Of a stretch of DNA of 64,000 nt, positions 33,502 through 43,042 are shown one piece after another. Within the stretch, counting starts at the first letter, position 1. The number at the start of each line of letters is the position of its first letter. Where the stretch lies: assembly GCA_964566055.1 (NCBI GenBank), contig CAZMHI010000010.1, forward strand, positions 31,279 through 95,278, written 5' to 3'. A program made the translations under genes and the position numbers. The DNA is from TMED23 sp964566055. Its GTDB lineage: Bacteria; Pseudomonadota; Alphaproteobacteria; Rhodospirillales; UBA2165. The notes under the pieces are model-generated. The model ran no database searches and was not told where the DNA came from. It saw only the letters and a list, made by a program, of their open reading frames with translations.

Positions 33502-34026
33502 ATGCTATCTGAATTCTACAAGATAAATCTGCCAAGCCGCATGACGCGGGGCGAATTTATTGCTGAATTTGGCGGCGTTTATGAACATTCACCCTGGATT
33601 GCCGAACAGGTGTTTGATCAAGGTTTAACCGAAATCCATAACACGGCGGAGGGTTTGCATGTCGCCCTGGCACGTGTTGTTGCCGAAGCGAGCAAGGAAC
33701 AACAACTGAAACTCCTGCAGGCCCACCCTGATTTGGCCGGCAAATTGGCAATTAGTGGTGAGCTGACAGAAGAATCCACATCCGAACAAGCCAGCGCTGA
33801 TCTTGGTAATTGCACCACTGAAGAATTTGCTGCTTTTCAGAGCCTCAATGATAAATACAAAGAGAAATTTGGCTTTCCGTTCATACTCGCTGTCCGTGGA
33901 TATCATCGGACGGAAATTCTCGATATATTTAAACAACGGGTTGAGAACGATACCGAGACAGAGTTTGATGAAGCATTGACGCAAGTCCACCGGATCGCCT
34001 TGCTTCGCCTGCAGGCAATCACCTAG
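33502..34026 (+). CDS. uraD: OHCU decarboxylase (2-oxo-4-hydroxy-4-carboxy-5-ureidoimidazoline decarboxylase)
   Basis: Makes (S)-allantoin stereospecifically from the UraH product. It has 174 residues. The catalytic histidine H75 is in LLQAHPDLAGKLA, and the downstream KFGFPFILAVRG block is diagnostic. The ATG directly follows the puuE stop codon, so translation is coupled. Pathway partner uraH is on the other arm of the divergent locus. Confidence 0.96.
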   Translation: MLSEFYKINLPSRMTRGEFIAEFGGVYEHSPWIAEQVFDQGLTEIHNTAEGLHVALARVVAEASKEQQLKLLQAHPDLAGKLAISGELTEESTSEQASADLGNCTTEEFAAFQSLNDKYKEKFGFPFILAVRGYHRTEILDIFKQRVENDTETEFDEALTQVHRIALLRLQAIT

Positions 34027-34039
34027 GAACTTAAATTAG

Positions 34040-35056
34040 ATGACCAATCAAGAAGATAAACTGCCAAACTTTACCAAGGGAGCAATTAATCTCGCTTCGC
34101 CGCGTATCGGGGCAGATGTGCTTTACGCCACCGATGATTTCTTCGCCCATAAGAGCCGGCTGATCAAAGTCGAAGAGCCGGTCTTTATTGACGATAAATA
34201 TGATGAGCACGGCAAATGGATGGACGGCTGGGAATCCAAGCGCCGGCGCGAACCCGGAAACGATTATTGTATTGTCCGGCTCGGCGCTAAGGGCGTTATT
34301 ACTGGCTTTGATATCGATACCCGTCATTTCACCGGCAACCATCCGCCCCATGCCTCAATAGAGGGGGCGTTGCTGGACAGCGACCCTGATGAAGATACGC
34401 TATGGGTCGAAGTGCTGCCCAAGCAAGACCTCAACGCCGACTCGCACAATTATTTTGAAAATGCCTTAAAGGCCCGATTTAATTATTTGCGGTTAAATAT
34501 ATTTCCTGATGGCGGCGTCGCGCGGCTCCGAGTTTACGGCAATCCGGTCTGTGAATGGCAGCGTCACGATTTAAGCAACTTGCAAGAGCTTTCATCGGTC
34601 GTCAATGGTGGTAATGTTGTCGGCTACAATGATGCTCATTATGGTGATCCGTGGGTTATCCTGGCACCCAGCCGAGGTGCTAATATGGGTGATGGCTGGG
34701 AAACCCGGCGGCGGCGTGAACCGGGCAATGACTGGATCGTGGTGTCACTAGGCGCAGTCGGCGTGGTGGAACGTATCGAAGTGGATACAGCGCATTTCAA
34801 AGGCAACTATCCGGATCGCTGTTCAGTGCAGGCGGCACTTGTTGAAAATCCAGATAATGAGGATTTACTGACGGATGACTGCTCCTGGGACAATCTAATG
34901 GATGAGCAGAAACTGGCGATGGACCGCCACCACACCTTTGAAGGCGACAAAATAAATAAAATGGGCCCGGTTTCACATGTCCGTTTAAACATTTTTCCGG
35001 ATGGCGGCATCAGCCGGTTTAAAGTTTTAGGAAAACTGACCAGAAATGACTCGTGA
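34040..35056 (+). CDS. alc: Allantoicase
   Basis: Hydrolyses allantoate to ureidoglycolate and urea. It has 338 residues built from two homologous jelly-roll domains, visible as an internal repeat: DGWESKRRREPGNDYCIV with HFTGNHPPHAS in the first and DGWETRRRREPGNDWIVV with HFKGNYPDRCS in the second; each ends with RLNIFPDGG. It overlaps allA by 11 nt. Confidence 0.96.
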   Translation: MTNQEDKLPNFTKGAINLASPRIGADVLYATDDFFAHKSRLIKVEEPVFIDDKYDEHGKWMDGWESKRRREPGNDYCIVRLGAKGVITGFDIDTRHFTGNHPPHASIEGALLDSDPDEDTLWVEVLPKQDLNADSHNYFENALKARFNYLRLNIFPDGGVARLRVYGNPVCEWQRHDLSNLQELSSVVNGGNVVGYNDAHYGDPWVILAPSRGANMGDGWETRRRREPGNDWIVVSLGAVGVVERIEVDTAHFKGNYPDRCSVQAALVENPDNEDLLTDDCSWDNLMDEQKLAMDRHHTFEGDKINKMGPVSHVRLNIFPDGGISRFKVLGKLTRNDS

Positions 35057-35549
35057 GCTAAAACTGCAAAAACTTACCCGGGAGTCATTCGCGCCTTTTG
35101 GTGACGTTATTGAGACCCAGGACGCCGAGCGCCTGATCATCAATGAAGGCACCACCGAGCGCTTTCATAGTCTTGCCAATATCGATGTCGGCAGTGAAAA
35201 CGGTAAACCACTGATCAACATTTTTCGCGGCTCTCCGCGAGCGCAGCCGATTGAGATCAAAATGATGGAACGCCATCCTTTAGGATCGCAAGCCTTCGTG
35301 CCCTTGCAGAACAAACCCTATCTCATTGTCGTCGCCCCCATTGGCGATAGCGTTGGGCCGGAAGATTTGCAGGCATTTCAGGCGGAGGGCAATCAAGGGG
35401 TAAACTACCGGCGCGACCTCTGGCATCACCCATTGCTGGTCATAGAAGATGCTCACGATTTTTTGGTGATTGATCGCGGTGGCACTGGCGACAATTGCAT
35501 TGAGCATTGGTTTACCGCTGAACAGGGCTCAGCTCGAATCACACTTTAG
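35046..35549 (+). CDS. allA: Ureidoglycolate lyase
   Basis: Splits ureidoglycolate into glyoxylate and urea, the last purine step encoded here. It has 167 residues with LTRESFAPFGDVIE near the start and GVNYRRDLWHHPLL in the middle, both typical of AllA. No urease gene follows, so urea must be exported or used by enzymes encoded elsewhere. The stop codon overlaps the stop of the convergent SDR gene (TTAG). Confidence 0.95.
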   Translation: MTRELKLQKLTRESFAPFGDVIETQDAERLIINEGTTERFHSLANIDVGSENGKPLINIFRGSPRAQPIEIKMMERHPLGSQAFVPLQNKPYLIVVAPIGDSVGPEDLQAFQAEGNQGVNYRRDLWHHPLLVIEDAHDFLVIDRGGTGDNCIEHWFTAEQGSARITL

Positions 35550-36286
35550 CGTGCGCCAGCGACATTCATATTTTCACCTGAGACATAAGAAGCTTCAGCT
35601 GACAGTAGCCAGACGATCGCCTTTGCCACCTCTTCCGGCTGGCCGACGCGCCCCATCGGCAGATTTGGCCCGACTTCATCGACGCGTCCTGGCGGCTGAA
35701 TTTCGGTATCAATCACACCGGGACTGACGGCATTCACCCGGATATTTTCTTGCGCGACTTCCTGCGCCACGCCCCAGGTAAAACTATCAACAGCCCCTTT
35801 ACTGGCAGCATAGGGGGCGCAAAAACCGGGTGAGCCAATTCGCGCCGCCACGGATGACAGCAGTACAATCGCACCACCTTCCCCGCCATGCTTGGTCGAC
35901 ATACGCTTGATGGCCTCCCGCGTCACCACCATCATTGCCGTCACATTAAGGTCAATCAGCGGCAACAGGTCGCTATAATTTAACTCATCGACCCGGCCAT
36001 AAGGCTTAACAATACCAGCGCTATTGACCATACCCGTGACAGGCCCCAATTCACGCTCACAGGCCTCATACAGATCAATAACGTCCTGTTCTTTGGTAAT
36101 GTCAGCCTTCACAGCAATGCCACGTTGACCAGCCTGCTCGATTAATGCCACCGTTTCATCAGCACGCGCCTGATTGCTGACATAATTGACACAAACATCC
36201 CAGCCCGCTGCCGCTGCCAAGACAGACGTCGAGTGGCCAATACCGCGGCTGCCGCCTGTAATGATCAGAATTTTTTGCATATTCAC
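35546..36286 (-). CDS. SDR-family NAD(P)-dependent oxidoreductase
   Basis: Classical short-chain dehydrogenase of 246 residues. The cofactor motif TGGSRGIG is at 10-17, the structural NSAG at 88-91, and the catalytic S145, Y159 and K163 (YAASK) are in place. The C-terminus SYVSGENMNVAGAR is normal. Substrate unknown. It is transcribed alone, convergent with allA and divergent from the VOC gene. Confidence 0.9.
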   Translation of the reverse strand: MNMQKILIITGGSRGIGHSTSVLAAAAGWDVCVNYVSNQARADETVALIEQAGQRGIAVKADITKEQDVIDLYEACERELGPVTGMVNSAGIVKPYGRVDELNYSDLLPLIDLNVTAMMVVTREAIKRMSTKHGGEGGAIVLLSSVAARIGSPGFCAPYAASKGAVDSFTWGVAQEVAQENIRVNAVSPGVIDTEIQPPGRVDEVGPNLPMGRVGQPEEVAKAIVWLLSAEASYVSGENMNVAGAR

Positions 36287-36365
36287 ACAACCTCATTCTT
36301 TTAAACCCTGCAAAAGTCTATAGAATAAATCCGAAAGCCCAAGTTCGATTTTTCAGGAGGCTCTA

Positions 36366-36752
36366 TTGAGCACACATATTCTTGAGCTTAATCACGTCAA
36401 TATTGAAACTGCAGACGTTAATCGGTCGGCAAATTTTTATGCTGAGATTCTCGGCCTGGAATCGCGGGAGCGGCCTGAGTTTGACCGGCCTGGGCACTGG
36501 ATGTATCTCGGCGATATGCCCATCGTCCATATTATCGAGCCGCTGCCGGACAATAAACTTCTAACGGGTTCGAAAGACGCCGCAATCTCCCATTTTGCCC
36601 TCAGAATTGACGATTACGAAGCGATGCGGGATCACCTGGAAGAAAAAGAAGTGCCTTATTTTGAAGTCAACATCCCAGGCAGCAACCGTCGCCAACTCTT
36701 TATCGATGATCCCGATGGCGTGCTCGTCGAACTTATCCATATGCCAGATTAG
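36366..36752 (+). CDS. VOC-family (glyoxalase/dioxygenase superfamily) protein
   Basis: A small single-module vicinal-oxygen-chelate protein of 128 residues. Motifs LNHVNIETADVNRSANFYAEILGL and a closing FIDDPDGVLVELIHMPD supply typical metal ligands (His near the start of the fold, Glu in VELIH). The start is a TTG with a near-perfect AGGAGG 5 nt upstream. It is followed 15 nt later by an EamA exporter gene. Substrate unknown. Confidence 0.85.
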   Translation: MSTHILELNHVNIETADVNRSANFYAEILGLESRERPEFDRPGHWMYLGDMPIVHIIEPLPDNKLLTGSKDAAISHFALRIDDYEAMRDHLEEKEVPYFEVNIPGSNRRQLFIDDPDGVLVELIHMPD

Positions 36753-36767
36753 ACTCAACTTCAGTTA

Positions 36768-37679
36768 ATGAACCCAACCAAGCAGCTGATCGCCGGTTTT
36801 TTCTATGCCAGTCTGTCGACCGCGATCGGCGGTATGACAGTGGCGTTAACGCGCCTGATTATTGACCAAAGTGATCCGCTATCGCTCGCCTTTTTGCGCT
36901 ACGGTTTGGGCGGTTTGATCCTGGCCGGAGTGCTGTACAGTTCCCGCAGAGCGCCAAAAATTCAGTCTGGTGATTGGCTGGCGATCATTGCCTTAGGCAT
37001 CGTTATGTTTGCCGCCTTTCCTTATTTTATGGCGAAATCACTGGAAGATACGACAGCTGCCCGCGGCGCGTTGTTATTTGCGACCATGCCACTGGTCACA
37101 ACTTTGCTCGGCGCCATTTTCAAAGTTGAAAAAATAACGGCCATGAAATCTTTGGCCGTAATCCTGGCTATTGGCGGTACAGCAATTGCTCTTGGCGAAC
37201 AAATCGATGATATTGCGCCGAACGCCCTCCGGGGCGATGTTTTTATGTTTCTCGGCATGGTGTCGGTTTCTATCTTCAATGTGTTTTCAAGGAAATACCT
37301 GCTGCGGTATGGCAATCTCGCCTTGATGCTCTACACCTTGTTTTTTGGTGTCGTTACATTGTTCATTTTGGCGGTAATATTTGGCCAGCCTTTCGAAGGC
37401 TCACTATCCTTCGATCTTGAGGGCTGGTTTGTCATCTTTATGTTAGCCGTGCCGGGGGGCGCTGTTATGTTCCTCACCTGGGGCCGGGCCTTGCAGCTTA
37501 TCTCGCCGACCCAAGCTGCCATCACCACCGGCTTTAATCCAATTACCGCAATATTGCTGGGCGCCTGGTTGCTGGCGGAGCCTGTTTCCCTGAGGCTGCT
37601 CGCCGGTTTCGCGCTGATCCTCATCGCTATCTTGCTGGCGTCAAAGCGCGATAGGCCATCGACAAGCAGCCAGAATTAG
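36768..37679 (+). CDS. EamA-family (DMT) membrane exporter
   Basis: A 303-residue drug/metabolite-transporter protein with ten predicted helices in two EamA repeats, for example LSLAFLRYGLGGLILAGVLY in the first and TQAAITTGFNPITAILLGAWLL in the second. Probably exports a small metabolite; specificity is not readable. Followed 13 nt later by a second, divergent EamA gene, so the two may work together or duplicate function. Confidence 0.9.
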   Translation: MNPTKQLIAGFFYASLSTAIGGMTVALTRLIIDQSDPLSLAFLRYGLGGLILAGVLYSSRRAPKIQSGDWLAIIALGIVMFAAFPYFMAKSLEDTTAARGALLFATMPLVTTLLGAIFKVEKITAMKSLAVILAIGGTAIALGEQIDDIAPNALRGDVFMFLGMVSVSIFNVFSRKYLLRYGNLALMLYTLFFGVVTLFILAVIFGQPFEGSLSFDLEGWFVIFMLAVPGGAVMFLTWGRALQLISPTQAAITTGFNPITAILLGAWLLAEPVSLRLLAGFALILIAILLASKRDRPSTSSQN

Positions 37680-37692
37680 ATATAACCGCTTT

Positions 37693-38562
37693 ATGCATCC
37701 GACAAATCCCCGCTTAGGCATTTCCCTCATGATCGCTGCTATGATGTTCAACGCGACCAAGGACGGCATCGCCAAAATGCTGGCCGTGAGTTACACGCCG
37801 CTGACGATTTTGCTGATCCAGTTTACCGTCACCAGTCTCATCCTGGCGCCAATGGTAGTCCACAAAAACGGCGCCGGCGCATTGTTGCCCGATAGATGGA
37901 TAGCTCAAATTCTCAGAAGCGCATTTGTTACGGTGGGCGTTGGGCTTTATTACTGGGCGATCAATTTCATCCATATTGCCGATGCAACGGCGATGGTCTT
38001 TGTCGCCCCGCTGATCGTCACCGCACTGTCTCCGTGGATTTTGGGAGAACCGCTGGGCTCTCGCCGGACTATCGCGGTTATTATCGGCTTCCTCGGCGTG
38101 CTGGTTATTCTCCGGCCAACCATGGAGGGCGACCGCACCGGTTATTTCATCGCCTTGGTTTCAGGTGTATTCCTGGCGGCTTTTTACATGTCTAACCGTA
38201 AGCTCGCGGATAGCACACCGATCTTAGCTTCGGCTTTTTATACGTCGTTTATCGGCGTAATTTTGCTGATCCCGTTTTTAAGCTTTTACTGGGTAGCGCC
38301 CAAAACGGACGATGTCGCGCTGCTGCTCGGTTTTGCCTCGCTCGCCACCATAGGCCAGATCTTGATGGTCGGCTCGTTCAGTTTTGCCGCCGCCAACATT
38401 ATCGCGCCCTTTGTTTATACACAGATTATCTGGGCAACGACCGTGGGCTATGTCTTGTTCGGCGCCCTGCCCGATCAATGGAGCTGGCTGGGTATTGCAA
38501 TTGTCGCCGCGGCGGGTGTTTATATTGCCATCAGGGAAATCAAGATCAAGGAAAGCTCGTGA
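37693..38562 (+). CDS. EamA-family (DMT) membrane exporter
   Basis: Second EamA protein in the operon, 289 residues, ten helices. MMFNATKDGIAKMLAVSYTP opens the first repeat, and FIHIADATAMVFVAPLIVTA shows the conserved end of the first half. It is clearly different in sequence from its neighbour, so it is not a recent duplicate. The stop codon overlaps the start of the DUF3237 gene by 1 nt. Confidence 0.9.
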   Translation: MHPTNPRLGISLMIAAMMFNATKDGIAKMLAVSYTPLTILLIQFTVTSLILAPMVVHKNGAGALLPDRWIAQILRSAFVTVGVGLYYWAINFIHIADATAMVFVAPLIVTALSPWILGEPLGSRRTIAVIIGFLGVLVILRPTMEGDRTGYFIALVSGVFLAAFYMSNRKLADSTPILASAFYTSFIGVILLIPFLSFYWVAPKTDDVALLLGFASLATIGQILMVGSFSFAAANIIAPFVYTQIIWATTVGYVLFGALPDQWSWLGIAIVAAAGVYIAIREIKIKESS

Positions 38563-39011
38563 TGGAACTTGAACATGCTTTCGATGCCGCCATTACTCTG
38601 GCGCCGATTAAAGATTTGGGTAATACACCAATCGGTCATCGCCGCATTATTGATATCACTGGCGGCACGGTCAGCGGCCCCAAGCTGCAAGGAAAAATCC
38701 TGCCGGGCGGTGCTGATTGGCAATATATCCGGGATGATAGGGTGACCTATCTTGATGCCCGCTACACCATTGAGACCGATGATGGCGCACTGATTTATGT
38801 CAGCAACCAAGGCTATCGCCACGGCCCTCCCGAAATAATCGAAAAACTGATCAAAGGTGAGCCGGTTGAAGACGGCAGCTACTATTTCCGCTGCACGCCG
38901 TGGTTTGAAACTTCGGCCTCGCAATATGATTGGCTCAACCGTACAATCTTTGTCGGCAGCGGCGGTCGCGATCCCGACGCCGTACGGCTATCGGTATTTG
39001 AAGTGACGTAG
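38562..39011 (+). CDS. DUF3237 family protein
   Basis: A 149-residue beta-rich protein from ATG 38562, which overlaps the preceding stop (TGATG). The patterns TPIGHRRIIDITGGTVSGPKL and ILPGGADWQYIRDD, TYLDARYTIETDDG and the ending FVGSGGRDPDAVRLSVFEV identify DUF3237, a family of unknown activity often found in catabolic clusters. A longer frame from 38478 would lie inside the EamA gene and is rejected. Confidence 0.85.
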   Translation: MELEHAFDAAITLAPIKDLGNTPIGHRRIIDITGGTVSGPKLQGKILPGGADWQYIRDDRVTYLDARYTIETDDGALIYVSNQGYRHGPPEIIEKLIKGEPVEDGSYYFRCTPWFETSASQYDWLNRTIFVGSGGRDPDAVRLSVFEVT

Positions 39012-39145
39012 TTAGCCAAAATCAATTTTAGATCGGCTTCCCTCTTGTAACCTGGCTTCTCCTTATGGCAATGTTCAGGCAAGAAATTACGCCGGGAAAC
39101 GATTCAGGACCAAAAAATAGAATCGGCAAACAGGAGGGGCAATCC

Positions 39146-41032
39146 GTGAACCGTTCATTCGACGAAGTCTATCAACACTCTATCGATGATCCTGAAGGAT
39201 TCTGGGGTGAGATTGCCCAGGATATTACCTGGATCAAACCGTGGGACACAGTGCTCGACCGCTCGAACCCGCCTCATTACCGCTGGTTCCAAGGCGGTGA
39301 GCTGAACACCTGCTACAATTGCGTGGATCGCCATGTCGATGAAGGCCGCGCCGATCAAGCCGCGCTTATTTACGACAGTCCGGTTACCGAGACGGTCAAA
39401 ACCTTTAGCTACCAAGAACTGCGCGATGAAGTTGCGCTGTTCGCCGGGGCCCTGGCCAATAATGGTGTCTCCAAAGGCGACCGCGTCATTATCTATATGC
39501 CGGCAATCCCCGAAGCCGTTATTTCGATGCTGGCCTGCGCGCGTCTTGGCGCTGTCCATTCGGTAGTGTTTGGCGGCTTTGCCGCCAACGAACTGGCTGT
39601 CCGCATAGATGACTGCGAACCCAAAGTTATTGTCTCGGCCTCCTGCGGTATCGAAGTCAGCAAGGTTATCCCCTATAAGCCGCTGTTGGATGAAGCGATT
39701 GAGCTTGCCAAACACACGCCCGATCATTGCATCATTCTGGAACGGCCCATGCAGGAATGTTCATTCATTGAAGGCCGCGATGTCAGCTGGAAGGATGCAA
39801 CCAGCGCTGCCGAACCTCATGATTGCGTCGCCGTTGCGGCCACAGACCCGCTTTATATTTTATATACTTCCGGTACCACCGGTGAGCCCAAGGGCGTCAT
39901 GCGTGACAATGGCGGCCATGCAGTGGCGCTTAAATGGACCATGAAAAACATCTATGGTGTGGAACCCGGTGAAGTGTATTGGGCGGCTTCGGACGTTGGC
40001 TGGGTCGTTGGCCATTCTTACATCGTTTATGCCCCTTTGCTCAACGGCAACACTACCATCCTCTATGAAGGCAAACCGATTGGCACGCCGGATGCCGGCG
40101 CCTTTTGGCGTGTTATTTCCCAGCACAATGTCGGGGTGATGTTTACAGCCCCCACCGCCTTTCGCGCCATTAAGAAAGAAGACCCGGCCGGAGAGCTGAT
40201 AAAAGACTACGATTTGTCAAATTTTAGAACTTTGTTTTTAGCCGGTGAGCGTTTGGATCCGGATACCCTGCAATGGGCGGAGAAAAATCTTGAAATCCCG
40301 GTGATCGATCATTGGTGGCAAACTGAAACGGGCTGGTCGATCTGCGCCAATTGCCTTGGCATCGAAGCGTTACCTGTCAAACAAGGCTCACCCACCAAAG
40401 CCGTGCCCGGTATGGATTTGCATGTTGTCGATGACAATTGCGAGGAAGTAAAAGCGGGCGACATTGGCGCGCTGGTGATCAAACTGCCACTGCCGCCCGG
40501 CACTTTTCCAACGCTCTGGAATGCCGAGGAACGCTTCATCGAAGCCTATCTGTCTGAATTTCCAGGCTTCTATAAAACAGCTGATGCTGGCTTTATCGAT
40601 GAAGACGGCTACGCCTTTGTTATGTCGCGCACCGACGACATCATTAACGTTGCCGGACACCGGCTATCGACAGGCGCCATGGAGGAAGTTCTGGCCGCCC
40701 ACCCGGACGTTGCCGAATGCGCCGTCATCGGGGTCGCGGACGATCTAAAAGGACAATTGCCACTTGGCTTCCTGGTGCTTAGTGCCGGGGTCGAGCGGGA
40801 AAATGCTGAGATCATCAAAGAAGTTGTCGCCATGGTGCGTGAGCAAATCGGCCCGGTAGCAGCCTTTAAATCTGCCGCTGTCGTAGCGCGCCTGCCTAAA
40901 ACGCGCTCCGGAAAAATCCTGCGCGGCACCATGCAGAAAATCGCTGATGGTGAGGAATATAAGATGCCCGCGACCATCGAGGATGTCACTGTATTGCCTG
41001 AGATCGAACAAGCGCTGGCGGGGCTTAATTAG
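39146..41032 (+). CDS. prpE: Propionyl-CoA synthetase (acyl-CoA ligase)
   Basis: AMP-forming ligase of 628 residues activating propionate or another short acid. The GTG at 39146 is chosen because AGGAGGGG lies 6-7 nt upstream; an ATG at 39065 would add 27 non-conserved residues. Motifs are ILYTSGTTGEPKGV, WWQTETGW and the C-terminal acylation-sensitive lysine in KTRSGKILR. Acetyl-CoA synthetase is the alternative, but RSFDEVYQHSIDDPEGFWGE and overall pattern fit PrpE. No methylcitrate-cycle genes are next to it. Confidence 0.9.
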   Translation: MNRSFDEVYQHSIDDPEGFWGEIAQDITWIKPWDTVLDRSNPPHYRWFQGGELNTCYNCVDRHVDEGRADQAALIYDSPVTETVKTFSYQELRDEVALFAGALANNGVSKGDRVIIYMPAIPEAVISMLACARLGAVHSVVFGGFAANELAVRIDDCEPKVIVSASCGIEVSKVIPYKPLLDEAIELAKHTPDHCIILERPMQECSFIEGRDVSWKDATSAAEPHDCVAVAATDPLYILYTSGTTGEPKGVMRDNGGHAVALKWTMKNIYGVEPGEVYWAASDVGWVVGHSYIVYAPLLNGNTTILYEGKPIGTPDAGAFWRVISQHNVGVMFTAPTAFRAIKKEDPAGELIKDYDLSNFRTLFLAGERLDPDTLQWAEKNLEIPVIDHWWQTETGWSICANCLGIEALPVKQGSPTKAVPGMDLHVVDDNCEEVKAGDIGALVIKLPLPPGTFPTLWNAEERFIEAYLSEFPGFYKTADAGFIDEDGYAFVMSRTDDIINVAGHRLSTGAMEEVLAAHPDVAECAVIGVADDLKGQLPLGFLVLSAGVERENAEIIKEVVAMVREQIGPVAAFKSAAVVARLPKTRSGKILRGTMQKIADGEEYKMPATIEDVTVLPEIEQALAGLN

Positions 41033-41049
41033 TCCCGCTCGGGGATAAA

Positions 41050-41082
41050 AAAATGGCGGAAGTTAATCCGCCATTTTCTTTT
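41050..41082. terminator. Rho-independent terminator, bidirectional
   Basis: A perfect 10-bp stem AAATGGCGGA / TCCGCCATTT (41051-41060 and 41067-41076) with a 6-nt loop, flanked by A and T runs on the two sides (TTTTCTTTT to the right, AAAAAAA to the left). It lies between convergent prpE and livK and can serve both strands. Confidence 0.9.
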
Positions 41083-41094
41083 ATCGAAGTGATT

Positions 41095-42294
41095 TTATTT
41101 ACATTTTTTAGAAGGATGTTGATCAATCATGCGGGTGTCGCTATTGACGACTTCCAAAATGTAGGCCGGCAATTCAGCATCACCATTTTTGTCAAAGCAA
41201 ATATCGCCGGTGACACCGCTATAAGTCAGGTCTTTTAAAGCATCCCGAATAGCCGTTCTTTCTTGCTTCAATTTACCTGCATCACCCGTGACCTTTGCTT
41301 TCTCCATGGCTTGTTTGAGAATGTAGACAATGTCATAGGCCGAGGCATCTACATGGTGAGGATTAGATTTGGTAATGCCGCGCTTTTTATTAAGCGCATT
41401 GAATTTTTTAGTAAATGAACGCGCACGATCATCACGGTCGCGCCAGAACCAAGCCGCATATAGCGTGCCATCACCGTCTTTACCGAGTTTTCCAGCCAGA
41501 TCGGGATCGGCAGAGATGCCGGAACCGATGATCCGTCCCTTATGACCTTGGCGGCGCAATTCCTTGGCCACTTTAACCGTTGCTTCAACAATACCAGCGA
41601 CAGCAACATTTTGAGCCGGATTGATTTTCAGCTGTGAGATTTGCGGAGACAAATCAAACGCTGCAGTTGGAAAGCTTACCGCCTTGCCGATGACTTTAAC
41701 GCCTTGCATTTTAAATACCGCCGGCATCAATTTGGTGCCGACAATTTTTGAGATGAATTCATCACTGACATAAATAATCTGAGTATTGTCGATCTTTAGG
41801 CCTTTGCGTTTCATCGAAACGACGAGACGCGAGAACTGCGTAAATTCACCTTCGGTTAACCGGTAGGCATAGGATTTTTTGCTCGCCAGACCTGGAGCTG
41901 AGGAAGCATTTGGAATTTGTACAATGCCAAGACGCTCACCAGCCGGAAAAGCCACGCGTGCTTCGCCGGAAGTAAAAGGACCAACTACTGCCAGGGCTTT
42001 ATCGTCATTAGCAAATTTTTTGACGGCGACTTGCGCCTGTTTGGGGTCTCCACCGGTATCAAATTTAATCAATTTGATCTTCATGCCGTTGATACCGCCG
42101 GCCGCATTAATTTCATCGACAGCAATATCAAATGCCGTTTCAGATGTCCGGGCACTGGTCGCGTAAGGTCCCGTTTTAGCCAGCGAAGCACCAATCACAA
42201 TTTCGGCAGCCTGCACACTACCTACCGATGCCGGGCTAAGCGCAAATCCGGCAAGCGCTAAACCTGCTATAATTCCTGTTCCTAGTTTTTTCAT
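41095..42294 (-). CDS. Branched-chain amino acid-type ABC transporter substrate-binding protein
   Basis: Periplasmic Leu/Ile/Val-binding-type protein (PBP type 1) of 399 residues with signal peptide MKKLGTGIIAGLALAGFALS ending near VQAAE. The mature protein starts IVIGASLAKTGPYATSARTSE, the typical family opening. It is the last gene of the leftward transporter operon. The true ligand may be an amide or other small compound, given the hydrolase gene at the head of the operon. Confidence 0.93.
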   Translation of the reverse strand: MKKLGTGIIAGLALAGFALSPASVGSVQAAEIVIGASLAKTGPYATSARTSETAFDIAVDEINAAGGINGMKIKLIKFDTGGDPKQAQVAVKKFANDDKALAVVGPFTSGEARVAFPAGERLGIVQIPNASSAPGLASKKSYAYRLTEGEFTQFSRLVVSMKRKGLKIDNTQIIYVSDEFISKIVGTKLMPAVFKMQGVKVIGKAVSFPTAAFDLSPQISQLKINPAQNVAVAGIVEATVKVAKELRRQGHKGRIIGSGISADPDLAGKLGKDGDGTLYAAWFWRDRDDRARSFTKKFNALNKKRGITKSNPHHVDASAYDIVYILKQAMEKAKVTGDAGKLKQERTAIRDALKDLTYSGVTGDICFDKNGDAELPAYILEVVNSDTRMIDQHPSKKCK

Positions 42295-42334
42295 CGCTTT
42301 GTCTCCTTGTTTTAAGTTTTAGTTGATTTTTAGT

Positions 42335-43042
42335 TTATCCACTGCCGAGATAAGCCTCGGCGAGCTTCTCCTGCTTCATTAATTCCGATGTTGCACCTGA
42401 AGTAACGCAACTACCAAGTTCTAAAACGTAGCCGCGGTGAGCGCATTGCAACGCCATATGGGTATTCTGCTCAACCAGTAAAATTGTTAATCCATCGTCG
42501 TTTAACGATTTGATCAACTGAAAAAGCTGTTCAACCAGTATCGGGCTGAGACCCAATGAGGGTTCATCCAGCATTAAAAGTTTTGGCCGGGAAAGCATGG
42601 CACGCGCAATCGCCAGCATTTGCTGTTCGCCGCCCGACAATACTGATGCCGGCATATTACGCCGCTCAGCTAAATTTGGGAAATTTTCATATAAAGCATT
42701 AATTTCCGGGGCTAAATTTTCCTTACCTCTGGTATATCCGCCCATGAGCAAATTTTCTTCGACGGTCAGGCTAACAAATATTTGCCTGCCTTCCGGTACC
42801 ATAGCAAGGCCTTCGCGGACGCGTTTTGAGGCACTCCATTGGGATATTAATTGATTGTCAAAATTAACTTCGCCGGCGGCTGGTTTGACCGTGCCTTGAA
42901 TGGCTTTCAGGAGCGAGCTTTTACCGGCTCCATTCGCACCCAATACCGTAACAATTTCACCTTCCTCAAGACTAAGGTTTAAACCTTTTACAGCATGATT
43001 TCGTCCGTATCGGATATCGAGGTCTGCGACATTAAGAAGCAT
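42335..43042 (-). CDS. livF: ABC transporter ATP-binding protein, LivF type
   Basis: ATPase of 235 residues. Walker A GANGAGKSS, signature LSGGEQQMLAIARAM, Walker B LLMLDEPSLGLSP and LLVEQNTHMAL are standard for LivF. It overlaps livG by 11 nt and energises the Liv-type importer of this operon. Confidence 0.94.
   Translation of the reverse strand: MLLNVADLDIRYGRNHAVKGLNLSLEEGEIVTVLGANGAGKSSLLKAIQGTVKPAAGEVNFDNQLISQWSASKRVREGLAMVPEGRQIFVSLTVEENLLMGGYTRGKENLAPEINALYENFPNLAERRNMPASVLSGGEQQMLAIARAMLSRPKLLMLDEPSLGLSPILVEQLFQLIKSLNDDGLTILLVEQNTHMALQCAHRGYVLELGSCVTSGATSELMKQEKLAEAYLGSG

Noticed and set aside
36768..38562. Tandem EamA genes as a recent duplication
   Set aside because: The two proteins differ in sequence throughout apart from family-level hydrophobic patterns, so an old or independent origin is more likely.
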